A DNA stretch of 64,000 nt, taken from Lingula anatina. Lineage: Eukaryota > Brachiopoda > Lingulata > Lingulida > Lingulidae. The stretch is taken from assembly GCF_001039355.2 (NCBI RefSeq), contig NW_019775968.1, forward strand, positions 1,222,434-1,286,433. Reading direction: 5' to 3'. Position 1 is the first letter of the stretch. The number at the start of each line of letters is the position of its first letter. Below are positions 50,701 to 62,278 of this stretch, piece by piece. The notes below the pieces were generated by a model. It was given only the letters and a program-made list of their open reading frames with translations, was not told the DNA's origin and did not search any database. The position numbers were made by a program, and so were the translations under genes.

Positions 50701-53700
50701 AAATTTCTGAGAAACATGCTGTCCAGCTGTGATAGCCTTTTCAATAAAGTTTATGCGAAGACCAGTACCTTCAGCAAGCCTACAGCACTCCCTGTAAGTC
50801 TATCAAAGGCAAAACTATCAGCTTTCTACCAAAAAGTATTAAAACTGTTCCAATTAAAATGTGCACATTTTAAGAAAACATCACTTACTTAACTAAATGC
50901 AGTTACAACAATAAACCAGTGACTGGACAAAGCAGAAAACATCAAATCTAAAAGGAAATTTGGGTATTGTAACCCTTTATTATCACCCAGATACCGAAAA
51001 TGAGTTTTTTCCTGCATCTTATTACTGCAGTTATGTATCTATTTTTGTGCTGAATTAAAACATTAAAAAACCTTTGAAATTTTAAAATATCGGCCTTTAT
51101 ATTTCTTGTTGTCATGCATAAGCATAGGCAAGGCAGACCTTTAATTGTCAATTTATCACATTTCTATTTTTAGGTGAGATAGCAATTGGTATGGAGCATA
51201 GCTTCATCCCTGAACAAGATTTTACCATAAAAATTGGCAGAGTTGACCAGAAGTATACGGGCTAAAATCCTGTCCAGTCATTTTGGTTTAAATGTTTTTG
51301 ATATGGAGTTATGAGCCACTAATTACAGATTTTCATTTAACAAAGGCATTATTTTATTTTATCAACAAAAATATCTTAACTAAGACTTTTAAGAAAAATT
51401 GCTGGTAAGGTTTTGGAGTGTTAAATGGTGTCATTAAATCAGCCTTGAAACGGTGACCATGGGTGCTCAGGTAAAGAAGAAATTTGAGAAACCAATTTTT
51501 CACATCACCCGTAAGATGACATATGTGAAAATGTTAATTAATTTAGTCACTCAACATTGAAGATTTATCTATTACCAAAAAGAATACATGTAAGGCAGTA
51601 GATAAGGAGTGTTGATAAGGCAGTAGATAAGGAATATCACTAAGTCAAACCTCCAACTTTTCCATCCCAATAAAAATATTTATTTTAAATGAACCATTTA
51701 GCTGACTGCTTATATGTCAAGGCAGTACAAAAACTGGATATAAATTCATACTAAAATGGGATTCCAACTTAGTGTCCACCCACCTGCTTGGCTAGTTCTC
51801 TGGTTGGAGCAAGTATCAGTGCCCTTATCCCAGTGTTCCTGGGCTCACATAGGTNATAATAAAAATAATGCCAAATTTAAGATCAGTCACATTTGCTTTT
51901 ACATCCACTTTTATAAAACACAGGAATGAACACATAAAGAAAAATATGGGATGCAGCAAGGAATCAGATGCTGAAACTGGCATCATAAGTTGCTGAGGGT
52001 CAAATCAACCATTCTCTCACCAGAGAGAGAAAGAGAGAAATAGATGTGTGCCCACAACCAGAATCTGGAGATTTCTGGTTTTAAATCAATATTTATAAAC
52101 TAATATAGATAAATCAAGATACCAGTAACAGAAACCAGAACGAATTGACTTACCTAGCTCCAATATACACAGAAAGTACATTATCTAAGTTAAGTCTGCA
52201 CCATTCTTCAACTTCATCTGCAAATGTTGCACTAAACATACCACGTCTCACATTGGGATTGTCACAGGCGTTATATATACAGGCCAGCTGGTACAAGAGA
52301 AACAAGAAAGGAATATATTAATAACCATGGTGACACCACTGATCAATATCATTAACCATAAATAGAAAAGCAATTAATATCACTTTTCATTTTAATTTGA
52401 TATCTGTAATTCAAATCCAAAAGATGATGCACAAACAAAGAAAAAAAATGCTTACCTGGTCCCTAAAACCCTGCTTTCCTTCCTCAAATAACTTGTCAGA
52501 TTCGTCTACAATTAACCACTCAACACTGGTAAAGAAAGAATAATGTATATATAAAGTTGCCAATTCCAAAGAGGGAAACACTTAGATTAGTTTATTTTCT
52601 TAGTGTTGCACCACACATAAAACCGTCACCAGGGACTTTCAGTGCTGTCTTTCAAGAAACCACCAATGTACCTGTCCTCGTATACGTATTATGCCCTTGT
52701 ATTCCTACAGACTATCTCCAGGTTTCCTTGGGTCTCCCTCTTCTCACTTTTACCCCACTAATGCCCCTATTTCACACAGACCACGAATCCCACGAATGGC
52801 CATGAATTGACAAATTTCACGATTCGTGGTTGAATCGTAATCAGTTCATGAAATTCTTAACAGATTGGTATATATTCGTAGTCAGTTCTTGTACTTCTTG
52901 ACCAACAGGAATGGGTGGCAAAAACTTTGATGCCCCTATTTCACACAGACCACGAATCCCACGAATCGCCAGGAATTGAAAATTTCAGGATTCGTGGTTG
53001 AATCGTAATCAATTCGTGAAGTTCTAGATTCGTATATAATAGTAGTAAGTTCTTGCAATTCTTGATCGATCGGGAATTCGTGGCAAAAATTTTAAGCTGT
53101 TCATAGTTTTGGCCACGAACTCCCGATTCCAAAAAATCGTAGTGAATTTCTGGACAATATTCGTGCGATTCCAGCCGAATCCCACGAATATTCGTAACAC
53201 TATTGCACCTGTATTGCAACTGAATCATAAAGCGTGTCGAACTAGACCAGAAAATTGGCAAAATCTCACGATTCCAGCCGAATCCCACGAATATTCGTAA
53301 CACTATCGTACTTGTATCGTAAATGAATCGTGACCGTGTCGAATTAGACCAGAAAATTGGCAAAATCTCACGAATCCTAAAATTTGTCAATTCCTGGCGA
53401 TTCGTGGGATTCGTGGTCTGTGTGAAATAGGGGCCTAACCCGGGGACATAATAGCTCTTTAAATATTCTCATCTGAATTTGGCATTGTGCTGATTTGTTT
53501 AGACATTTCACTGCTTATCATCATCATTTCTTACATTATTTCACCTTGAACACACTAACATATTTTCCCCAATAGAATCCAAGCATGAAATAGATTACCT
53601 GCTTAGCTTTATGATAGGTGGATCATGCTTCAATAAAAACACAAGTCTGTTTGGTGTTGTCACCAGAACATCTAGAATAAAAATAAAAGAAATCAAAATA

Positions 53701-56700
53701 AATAACATTTCATAGTTTTAAAAATCATCACAATCAAAAGTAAGATCAGCAAGTGAGACACACTTGGCCAAACTCAACAAAGTGTGCTAGACTTCCATAT
53801 ATCCATTTAAAATACCCTATTCACTTACAGTATCAATACATCATTAATGTTTCATAAGTAAATCTCAGATACACTGTATGACACATAACATAACTCTCTA
53901 TTTCTTTCTGCATTTTTAAATGGCCTTTCAAGCTTACAAATGCTCCAATGCACACACAACTGCAATCAGCAACAATATACAATTTCTCACTTTCATGCAT
54001 AAAAAAATTTCGTAAAATAAACAAATAATTACCAAATTTCTGAGAAACATGCTGTCCAGCTGTGATAGCCTTTTCAATAAAGTTTATGCGAAGACCAGTA
54101 CCTTCAGCAAGCCTACAGCACTCCCTGTAAGTCTATCAAAGGCAAAACTATCAGCTTTCTACCAAAAAGTATTAAAACTGTTCCAATTAAAATGTGCACA
54201 TTTTAAGAAAACATCACTTACTTAACTAAATGCAGTTACAACAATAAACCAGTGACTGGACAAAGCAGAAAACATCAAATCTAAAAGGAAATTTAGGGTA
54301 TTGTAACCCTTTATTATCACCCAGATACCGAAAATGAGTTTTTTCCTGCATCTTATTACTGCAGTTACGTATCTATTTTTATGCTGATTTAATACATTAA
54401 AAAACCTTTGAAATTTTAAAATATCGGCATTTATATTTCTTGTTGTCATGCATAAGCATAGGCAAGGCAGGCCTTTGCAAGGCTGGCCTTTAATTGTCAA
54501 TTTATCACATTTCTATTTTTAGGTGAGATAGCAATTGGTATGGAACATAGCTTCATCCCTGAACAAGATTTTATCATGAAAATTGGCAGAGTTGACCAGA
54601 AGTATATGGGCTAAAATCCTGTCCTGTCATTTTGGTTTAAATGTTTTTGATATGGAGTTATGAGCCCCTAATTACAGATTTTCATTTAACAAAGGCATTA
54701 TTTTATTTTATCAACGAAAATATCTTAACTAAGACTTTTAAGAAAAATTGCTGGCAAGGTTTTGGAGCATTAAATGGTGTCATTAAATCAGCCTTGAAAC
54801 GGTGACCATGGGTGCTCAGGTAAAGAAGAAATTTGAGAAACCAATTTTTCATATCACCCGTAAGATGACACATGTGTAAATGTTAATTAATTTAGTCACT
54901 GAACATTGAAGATTTATCTATTACCAAAAAGAATATATGTAAGGCAGTAGATAAGGAGTGTTGATAAGTCAGTAGATAAGGAATATCACTAAGTCAAACC
55001 TCCAACTTTTCCATCCCAATAAAAATATTTATTTTAAATGAACCATTTAGCTGACTGCTTATATGTCAAGGCAGTACAAAAACTGGATATAAATTCATAC
55101 TAAAATGGGATTCCAACTTAGTGTCCACCCACCTGCTTGGCTAGTTCTCTGGTTGGAGCAAGTATCAGTGCCCTTATCCCAGTGTTCCTGGGCTCACATA
55201 AGTGGTGGAGAACAGGGAGAACAAAGGCTGCAGTCTTCCCTGAGCCTGTGGGGGCACATGCCAGTAGTTCCCTTCTCTACAACAAAAAACAGAAAAATGT
55301 TTTTGTAATTTGAGATTTGGACAGACTGACGACCTTTTAATTAAAATGCCAAAAGTACATGATATAATTCTTATTTGTGGTGGTCTTCCATGTATAATTT
55401 AAGTTGACAAACCAAAAGAAAAAAAAACTCTAGCAACTGACAAAAATACCAGCTCAATTAATTTTAAGAGTCAGCTTGCAAATGCTTTTTTGATGGTATA
55501 CCAAACAATATACTTACATGCAACATAGCTGGTATTGCCTGCATCTGAATTGGTGTTGGTACATTGTAGCCATGGGCTTTCACATTGTCTAATATCTTTG
55601 GGTTAACTTTGTGCATATCTTTCAATTGTTCAAATGAAGCAATTGGGTCTGGAATATCAGTGCCATGTACATGGATTCTGTGCTGTCTACGGAAATGATT
55701 GACCTGAAAATATTATATATTTTATGTCATATGCTGCAGAATCCTATAAAATATCATAAATACAGTCATATTTTGGAATTATGATGTAAACCGATTTAAT
55801 GCAGCCAACCTGTTTCTATATCTTTTATAGGATTAAAACATCTGTGTAACCAATGTCTAAAGATTAATATTTTCCTAACACTGTTTTTTCTTCTTCTATT
55901 TTGAAAAATACCCCAAATCATTCAAGCAACCATTTATGTATTCATACACAGTTTTATAAACAAAAGATAAAAAAGAAAGCAAATGATAAATCATTATGAA
56001 CCTTTTCTTGCTTCAGGTCAGCTTTTTTGGCATTCTTCTTGTTGCTTTTCTTTTTCTTTCTTTTTCTGCTTTCTGACTTTGTCTCAAGTCCACTGGACTT
56101 TATATTCCCTAACAACTGCAGTTCTTGTGATGGCATGTTCTCTTCAAGAACAACATCATTTTCACTGTCACTTTCACCTGAAATTATCATCAAAATGAAA
56201 TCAATTTCTCTATGAAATTTCAAAGTGAAATGCAAACATTGCCACACATCTACCAGCAACATTAAATGACAATCTACCAACATAAAAGACATTACAGTTA
56301 CAAACATAAAAATATAGTAATACTTTGAAGGATAATTTTTCACTGATGGAATTCTTTTCACTTAAAAAGTATATATATACCATCTTTGTGTTCACCATGA
56401 GTGATAGAACTCTGTTTTGATGCATCTCCAAAGAAATCAAGAGTGGCTGCAATTCCATCAGATTGGTCTTTTTCTTTCTTGGGTCTAATTATCTAAAATA
56501 AAATATATAGCATGGCAAACATTAATTGATCATAACTGCAAACGCTGCTTTTATCAAATAATAATATATATATAATTATCAGGAGAAATAAATATGTATT
56601 CTCGGAGATTAAAATCAAACCCTACAATCTTACAAAAAAAATGTAACTTACAGATACATTGCAATCGTCCATCAAAATTACAACCAATGAACATTCCGAA

Positions 56701-56955
56701 TTTCAATAATGCTTCTATGTATACATATGTATGTTACTAGTAGTAGTACTAGCAGAAGTACATTGTACTATGAGTGGTAGCTAGTCCCAGAAGTACACCC
56801 TAGCTATAGCTGATTCATATATAATTTCCTTATTGACCAGTTTTAAGGTGAATAGTGATAATTATTACCTCTAACTTCTCCGCATCACCTTTAAAACGCT
56901 TAAAATCGAATTTAGCGCCTGCTCCTAGCAGCCGAAATAAGTCCTTCGCCTCCAT
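45982..56955 (-). CDS. DDX52: DDX52 (Rok1-type) DEAD-box RNA helicase
   Basis: Sixteen exons, right to left: 56869-56955 (ATG), 56381-56492, 56002-56177, 55518-55703, 55133-55276, 54033-54132, 53599-53671, 52456-52525, 52154-52287, 48284-48374, 48007-48129, 47493-47643, 47280-47355, 46829-46900, 46475-46567, 45982-46264 (TAA). In-frame total 656 residues. The start [20 protein letters not shown] is typical of DDX52. Motifs: Q ([10 protein letters not shown]), I APTGSGKT at 195-202, Ia APTRELA, Ib TTPNR, II DESD at 300-303, III SAT at 335-337, [22 protein letters not shown] at 480 on. The yeast relative Rok1 acts in nucleolar 18S rRNA processing. Exons 6-9 occur again at 49885-49984, 49451-49523, 48985-49054, 48683-48816 owing to unmerged contigs; either set gives the same frame. 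The long basic last exon is the least certain part. Confidence 0.93.
46619..46649. repeat. Poly-A tract (31 nt)
   Basis: Run of 31 A in the DDX52 intron between exons 14 and 15. Confidence 0.9.
47732..47790. repeat. (GT)n microsatellite
   Basis: About 29 GT units in a DDX52 intron; a 21-nt C run follows at 47892-47912. Confidence 0.95.
48382..50520. repeat. DDX52 central segment, copy 1
   Basis: Holds exons 9, 8, 7 and 6 (48683-48816, 48985-49054, 49451-49523, 49885-49984) and ends at the single N at 50521. It is the counterpart of 51856 to about 54685 but lacks the 674-bp element found there. Confidence 0.88.
50521..50521. other. Single N: contig junction
   Basis: Sequence right of the N restarts at the equivalent of position 49708, proving overlap of the two contigs. 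Confidence 0.85.
50522..51854 (-). pseudogene. DDX52 segment, copy 2: exon 6 and truncated exon 5
   Basis: Contains a third copy of exon 6 (50700-50799) and the 3' part of exon 5 (51784-51852), cut off by the N at 51855. Intact splice sites but no possible complete transcript. Best read as an allelic contig fragment rather than a decayed gene. Confidence 0.85.
51855..51855. other. Single N: contig junction
   Basis: Right of the N, sequence restarts at the equivalent of 48382, within the intron between exons 9 and 10. Confidence 0.85.
51856..55204. repeat. DDX52 central segment, copy 3 (contiguous with the 5' exons)
   Basis: Holds exons 9 to 5 in order and runs on without interruption to exons 4-1, so this is the copy most likely to belong to the same haplotype as the gene start. 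Differs from copy 1 by SNPs, an 18-bp deletion near 52125 and the insertion at 52762-53435. Confidence 0.85.
52762..53435. mobile_element. Insertion-polymorphic fold-back element, 674 bp
   Basis: Lies in the DDX52 intron between exons 7 and 8 and is absent from the matching place in copy 1 (near 49289). The empty site CCACTAACCC is here CCACTAA-element-CTAACCC, a TAA (or CTAA) duplication. Both ends are arms of a long inverted repeat beginning GCCCCTATTTCACACAGACC. The left terminus is itself repeated in tandem at 52931. The inside is packed with CACGAAT/ATTCGTG words in both orientations. A TAA target suggests Harbinger relatedness; no coding capacity. Confidence 0.88.
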
Positions 56956-57260
56956 GCCTGCAGGTTCTCGAGATTAAGTGAAAAACGAGGAGTTTCAAAA
57001 TACATCTTGAGTTATAACATCTCATGATAAATACATGTGTGATGAAATATACTTATCTCCTCCTCCTTTTTCTCTTTCATTTTACAATATTGTGTACTAA
57101 AGGTCTACACAAAATTGTAAAATAATCATAAAATATAGTGCACACATTCGAGAGTAAAGAATGACCTTTTACCTTGTTTGACCTCATTACCAGCAGGATC
57201 TCAACTGCACAGGTGTTGGCATTCGAAGGTATCTCTTGCGGTTCTTGTTCAAAACTCAAG
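56956..57260. promoter_or_regulatory. Shared start region of DDX52 and the JmjC-like gene
   Basis: Only 305 bp separate the two ATGs on opposite strands, the arrangement expected of a bidirectional promoter. No TATA box is obvious. Regulation is inferred from layout only. Confidence 0.5.
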
Positions 57261-60200
57261 ATGGGAGAAGAAAAGTTGACAGAAGAAGAGAAGAAGATGA
57301 GCATGGATGAAAGGCTTGACAAGATCAACAATGAAATTTATTTGTTGTATAAAATGTGTTTAGATAATGGGTACAAGCCCAAAGAAATAGAGCAGTTTGC
57401 CCAGCCCATTCTTAGCAGTGTGACAGAGGCTAGGAGAAGACGGTACATGAAGCGGATGTTATTTGGAGCTGTTGTTTTAGCTCTGATAGCATGTTTCATA
57501 TACTACGAACCGGTGTATCGTGGTATTCAGTTCTACTTTAGGGTTGGACTAATGAATGTAAGTTTAATTGTGATGCTCAGGCTCCTCTTTATTGTATTTC
57601 ACTTTTATTTATTCTTCTCTTTTTTTGTGGAGAGCGGGGGTAAAAATATGCTTTTCAATATCATTTAATTTTTATTTTAATGAATAAAGCTGAATAAAAT
57701 GAAATTGAAAGTCGGAAATATGCTACAGTAAACATAGGAAGAGGTTGCCATCTTGCATTAATGTAAATTTAATCATTATATTTATTTATTTTCTTACCTT
57801 TTACTTATTTATTTATTGGCATTTTTATTTATATATTTACTCATTAAGAAAACTTAGATCCATGTTTTTTGCCTGAATTATTTGAGTAGCTTCTTCCCTA
57901 CTGGAACTGGAGTAAGCTGTACAACAGAGAGTGCCTGGTAGACAACCCATTCTATGAAGGTGATAAGTTGACTGAAGAAGATTGCAAGGTATATATATGA
58001 ATATGTGTAATAAAATTTTTATAAATCTCATATTGAATGCAGTATATTTCCTTTGGTTTAAAATGGTATATTTTAGGGATGAGCATTTCAGAAGAATGCA
58101 GTGGATTAATGTTTCTGTTCACTTTCTCCCTATTGATTTCCCATTCACCCACATTTTTTACACTTTTTTGTAATGTCATAGTCTACATATTGAATCTATG
58201 TAAGGCGCATATATGTAAAACTAGAAACCTTGAAACACAGTCCCTCAGGGTTATAAAGGCAGCCATGCAGTCATGCATACCTATACTTGGAAGTAGGTTG
58301 CACCTCTATTGAGAGCCAGTCAACCATTTGACCCAGCATACATGTACTGTACCACCTAAACTGTGTAGAATATTTATCTGTTTTAGTATTGTTAAGCTGA
58401 CATATTGCTCTGTCTTCCCTTTAAAGGTATGGGAAAGTTGCTAAACAACTTTCATAAAATTGTGGAAATAAGCAAGTAATAAATGAAAAATGCCACACAT
58501 ATATGCAAATGTACTTTTTTGCCTTTAAGATAAACCTATGGTGTCTTACACCAATAATATTCCTCGGTCATATTTCTAGCAATTCATTCTATATTTATTG
58601 CCCTAGTGAACTATGTTCTCCTGTTACAGGATGGTGTAGATTTTATCATATGCATGAAAGATGTTGAAAGCTTTTGTTTGTTTTATTATTTTATGATTTT
58701 TCCATGTGAAAGGTTGAAATATTCTGTGAACTTTTAGACAAGTTATTTCATAGAAATAAGAATACATGTCCAAATGACAAGTGAAAGAGCATATTCATTA
58801 GTATATTATGATCTTTTTATCAGTCCTTTTAATTAAAATAATCTTAAAAGCAATTCACATTTGAAAGAAGAAATGAGAGAGTGAGACAACTAATTGAAGA
58901 AAGAATTAACTGATTATATTTTTTATAGCTGTGTGCAAATCTGACTGATATCCCTCGTCTTCAAAATGTCAGTGAAGCAGACATGGCAGACAAGTACATT
59001 ACTCCAGAGGTCCCAGTGATTATAACAGATGCTATGGAGAACTGGCCTGCTAGAGACTTGTTTTCTTTAGAGTGGCTGATAGAAGTAAGCATACATCAGT
59101 ATGATAGGAAGTGTTACCGAGATACCATTTTTATTTACCTGTTATTTGCCTACACTTGATAAATGCACATGAATAATTAAGAAACTACTTATGAAACTTG
59201 AGCATGAATAAAAGAATACTACTTTTTATTGCATTTTTAAGTACCAACTATTTTGCTCAGCTTATTAATACACTCAAAAATACCCTGTAAGTATACATTT
59301 GTGAGACACATCACTATTAGCTTTAATGAATGGGCACATTTTTAAACAACAATAGCTCAGAAACATATTGTTTTGATTTTGAAAACATCTGCACTTCTAT
59401 AATACTTTTTTTGTAGCAATACGAAAATGTACCTCAGCTGAAGAAAGGGCGATATTGTGACTATTATAGCAATTACAAGTTGAAATTAGGATCTGTGAAA
59501 ATTTTTCTGAAGGCTATAGCAACTGGGAAGCTCAAAAAGTTCTATGCTAGATGGTAATTATGATATTAAAAAGATATGCTGTGTTACACCCCATAAAAAC
59601 CTTTCCATTTTTATGTCCACTGTGATAATTATCTTTTGTGTATTTTGTCATTTTGTCATCCTAGGTTAGATTATAGTTGCTTGTTGTATGTTATGAATTA
59701 AGCAGTGGCAAATTTTTGTTTGCAGGGAAAACTGTGACAAGGCCACAGCCAAAGTATTTCGTGAGTACTACAACAACAGACCATATTTTCTGCCTCCCAT
59801 GGTGGAGCAAGCAGACAGCAATATGTTTGTCATTTCCTCAAATTACACACAAGGAAAATACAAGCCTGTAAGTGACTGTGATCTAAATATTTACTCTTTT
59901 ACATTTTGTTCCATATTGATTTCCATATATTTGAAATCATTAACAAAATAAAAACACTGCGACAAGTGTTATTCTTATACCGAATATAATTTTGGAATTC
60001 ATATATTTTGTCCGATTTCATATAAAAAAAATCATGTGCCTGACTCTTACTGTTGGAAAGAAATCATCGATTTGATAGCCATTACTGATTAATTTATATT
60101 TGTTCCAGATTTATACTGATAGTTCCTTGATTTGGTATGCACAGATTAAAGGAGCTGCAGAGATCAGAATTAAAGCATACAGTCCATGTAATGCCACGTG

Positions 60201-60593
60201 CCCTGAACTAAAAACAACTCTTCATCCTGGGGAAATCTGTAAGTGGATGTGCAGTGTTTAATTCTGTAAAATGCGATTTCAAATTGGAAAATCTCATTTC
60301 CTAACTTAAAAAAGTCTTGATGTTGTTGTTTGTATGCTTTTAAAAGACATTTTTGTGAAGAGCCTAAAATTAATGATAATTGAAATTAATGTATTGTTAT
60401 ACATGAAGTAGAATATCTAGTTTTGCACCTGTTCTGTGGTTTTGTTTTATAACTAAATACTCGTATATTTTCACTCACTTTTTCAGTGGTCGTGTCACAG
60501 ATGCTATGGATGCTGGATGTAATGGTGAATGACCCCGGTGAAAGTATTGCCATTGCTGCTGGGGGGAAATATGATACTGTCCCCGCTACATAG
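57261..60593 (+). CDS. Membrane-anchored JmjC/cupin-like protein, probably catalytically inactive
   Basis: Seven in-phase GT..AG exons: 57261-57557, 57890-57988, 58929-59084, 59417-59553, 59726-59867, 60109-60238, 60487-60593 (TAG); 355 residues. Residues 1-65 are charged and helical (EEEKKMSMDERLDKINNEI); 66-82 (MLFGAVVLALIACFIYY) is one membrane segment preceded by basic RRRRYMKR, so the C-terminal part is probably lumenal. That part has four NXS/T sequons (NLT, NVS, NYT, NAT) and several Cys. TPEVPVIITDAMENWPA at 157-173 is the usual entry to cupin_8/JmjC domains, and LHPGEILVVSQMLWML at 315-330 matches the later beta strands. The metal triad looks lost: the first HxD reads YTD at 279-281 and no His follows in the WxxH position. 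Function unknown. An in-frame ATG at 57174 is an alternative start. Confidence 0.85.
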
Positions 60594-62278
60594 TAATTAT
60601 GCCTTCTACCACTGATGGCTGTTATGTTGACCTATATTATTACATTTTTTTTTGGACAACATGTGGACCCAGTGGATCCAGATAATGTTCTTCCTGAGGT
60701 GATTTTATAAAATGAGATGGTATACACTTCCTGATAATCATTGATGGAAGTCTGATGGAGTCTGATGATTTTGATGCTGTGCTGTACCTGAACTGCAATA
60801 GTCAATTTTTGTTTTTGGCCATTGCTTGACTTATTGTCATTATATTAGTGAAAAGTTTGTATTACTTTTACGCCTATCAGTTGGGATAAACGTATAATAC
60901 TAAAGAAGAAAATGGCATAATCAAATATTGTTTAACTTTTAAAAAGATTTGCTTTAGTTGTCATTTGATACCAAAATTTTTAAAAATTTTGTTAAAGTAA
61001 TTATGGAACTGATTAAAGAATGAAAATGATTGTGATAAGAATATATCAAGTATTACTCCTAATTTCCCATTAAGAATCTCCACTTATATTTTGCAGCATG
61101 CAATTTTCTGGAATGCTTACAGTGTAGTGATATTAACGTTAGACCTAACTTTATTTGTTATTCAGGCACTAGTTTTAGAATTATTCTTTTTATTTTCAAA
61201 TATCTGTGACTTTAGGGAGATAGATTTGTATTCAGACAACTTTTTTTATTCAGATACTGTTAAGATTTTTTTTGTTAAATGTTACTGTCCTGTTTTCTTT
61301 CTTAATTCAAACTCCACTGTTTTTAACGTTTTAGTTTTACAATTAAGGTGAAAAAAGGGATTTTTGATTATTACTATAACATTTTATTCAGCTTATTAAG
61401 AGAATCTCGGCCTCAAAATCAGAGACAAATTTCATTTGTTTTGAAATATAATAATGAAAAAAATAAATAAATAAATGACAGCAGAACAATGCCAGTTACT
61501 ATGTAAACTGAAGATCAGTTGTTAAAAAAATGTTTATTTGCAAGTAAAATAGATATCGATATTAAACAATAATATAGAGAATTAAATTCACTAAATGAGT
61601 AATTAATAAAGTCTTTAATTAAAATTGTAAAGATGAAATAAAACATTTGGTACTTATAGGATATTTAAAAATACATTGATTCCTTTTTTAAAAAACACAC
61701 TAAAGCTCTGGGCAGTTTTTAAAATTAGTCAGTGCCCAAGGTATGAATGTCTTTGAAAACAGTATATTGTATGAATAAAGGATCATATTAAAAGCAATTT
61801 GATAGTAATGGGTATTATTTGTTCAGTTTCATATTGTTGGCTCATGCTTGTGTATATCATAAGAGTCCTTTATTTTAAGTACCAGCTCTTTGTGGATTAA
61901 TTTGTGAACCAAAATAACAAGAATGTCAGTAATCCATAAAAGATTCTATATTAATTATGATAGTAGTAGTATTTATTTGCTTAAGAGGAGATAATCAATT
62001 TTATGACACTAAATATGTGAACGGTTTGGTGATTTTCATTTAAAAATGAACATGAAATTCCGACATTCCTTAGATCTACTACAACCATGAAACAAACAAA
62101 AAAATGCCTGACGTTCTGTTGCCACCAGACCGATATTAAAAAAATCAAAAGCTGATTTAAAGAGAATTTAAAACAGAATGTGTTAGCTGTGTCTCTTTTG
62201 AGATAAACACATGTCACTCCTACCGCATTGTGCATATACATGTATTTCCGGAAGATAAGATTTGCACTTGCAGTAAAA
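60594..62278. other. Intergenic region between the JmjC-like gene and CNK
   Basis: About 1.7 kb of AT-rich sequence with AATAAA at 61774 and near 61456 as possible poly(A) signals of the upstream gene. The last few hundred bases must hold the CNK promoter and 5' UTR. No other exon supported. Confidence 0.5.
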
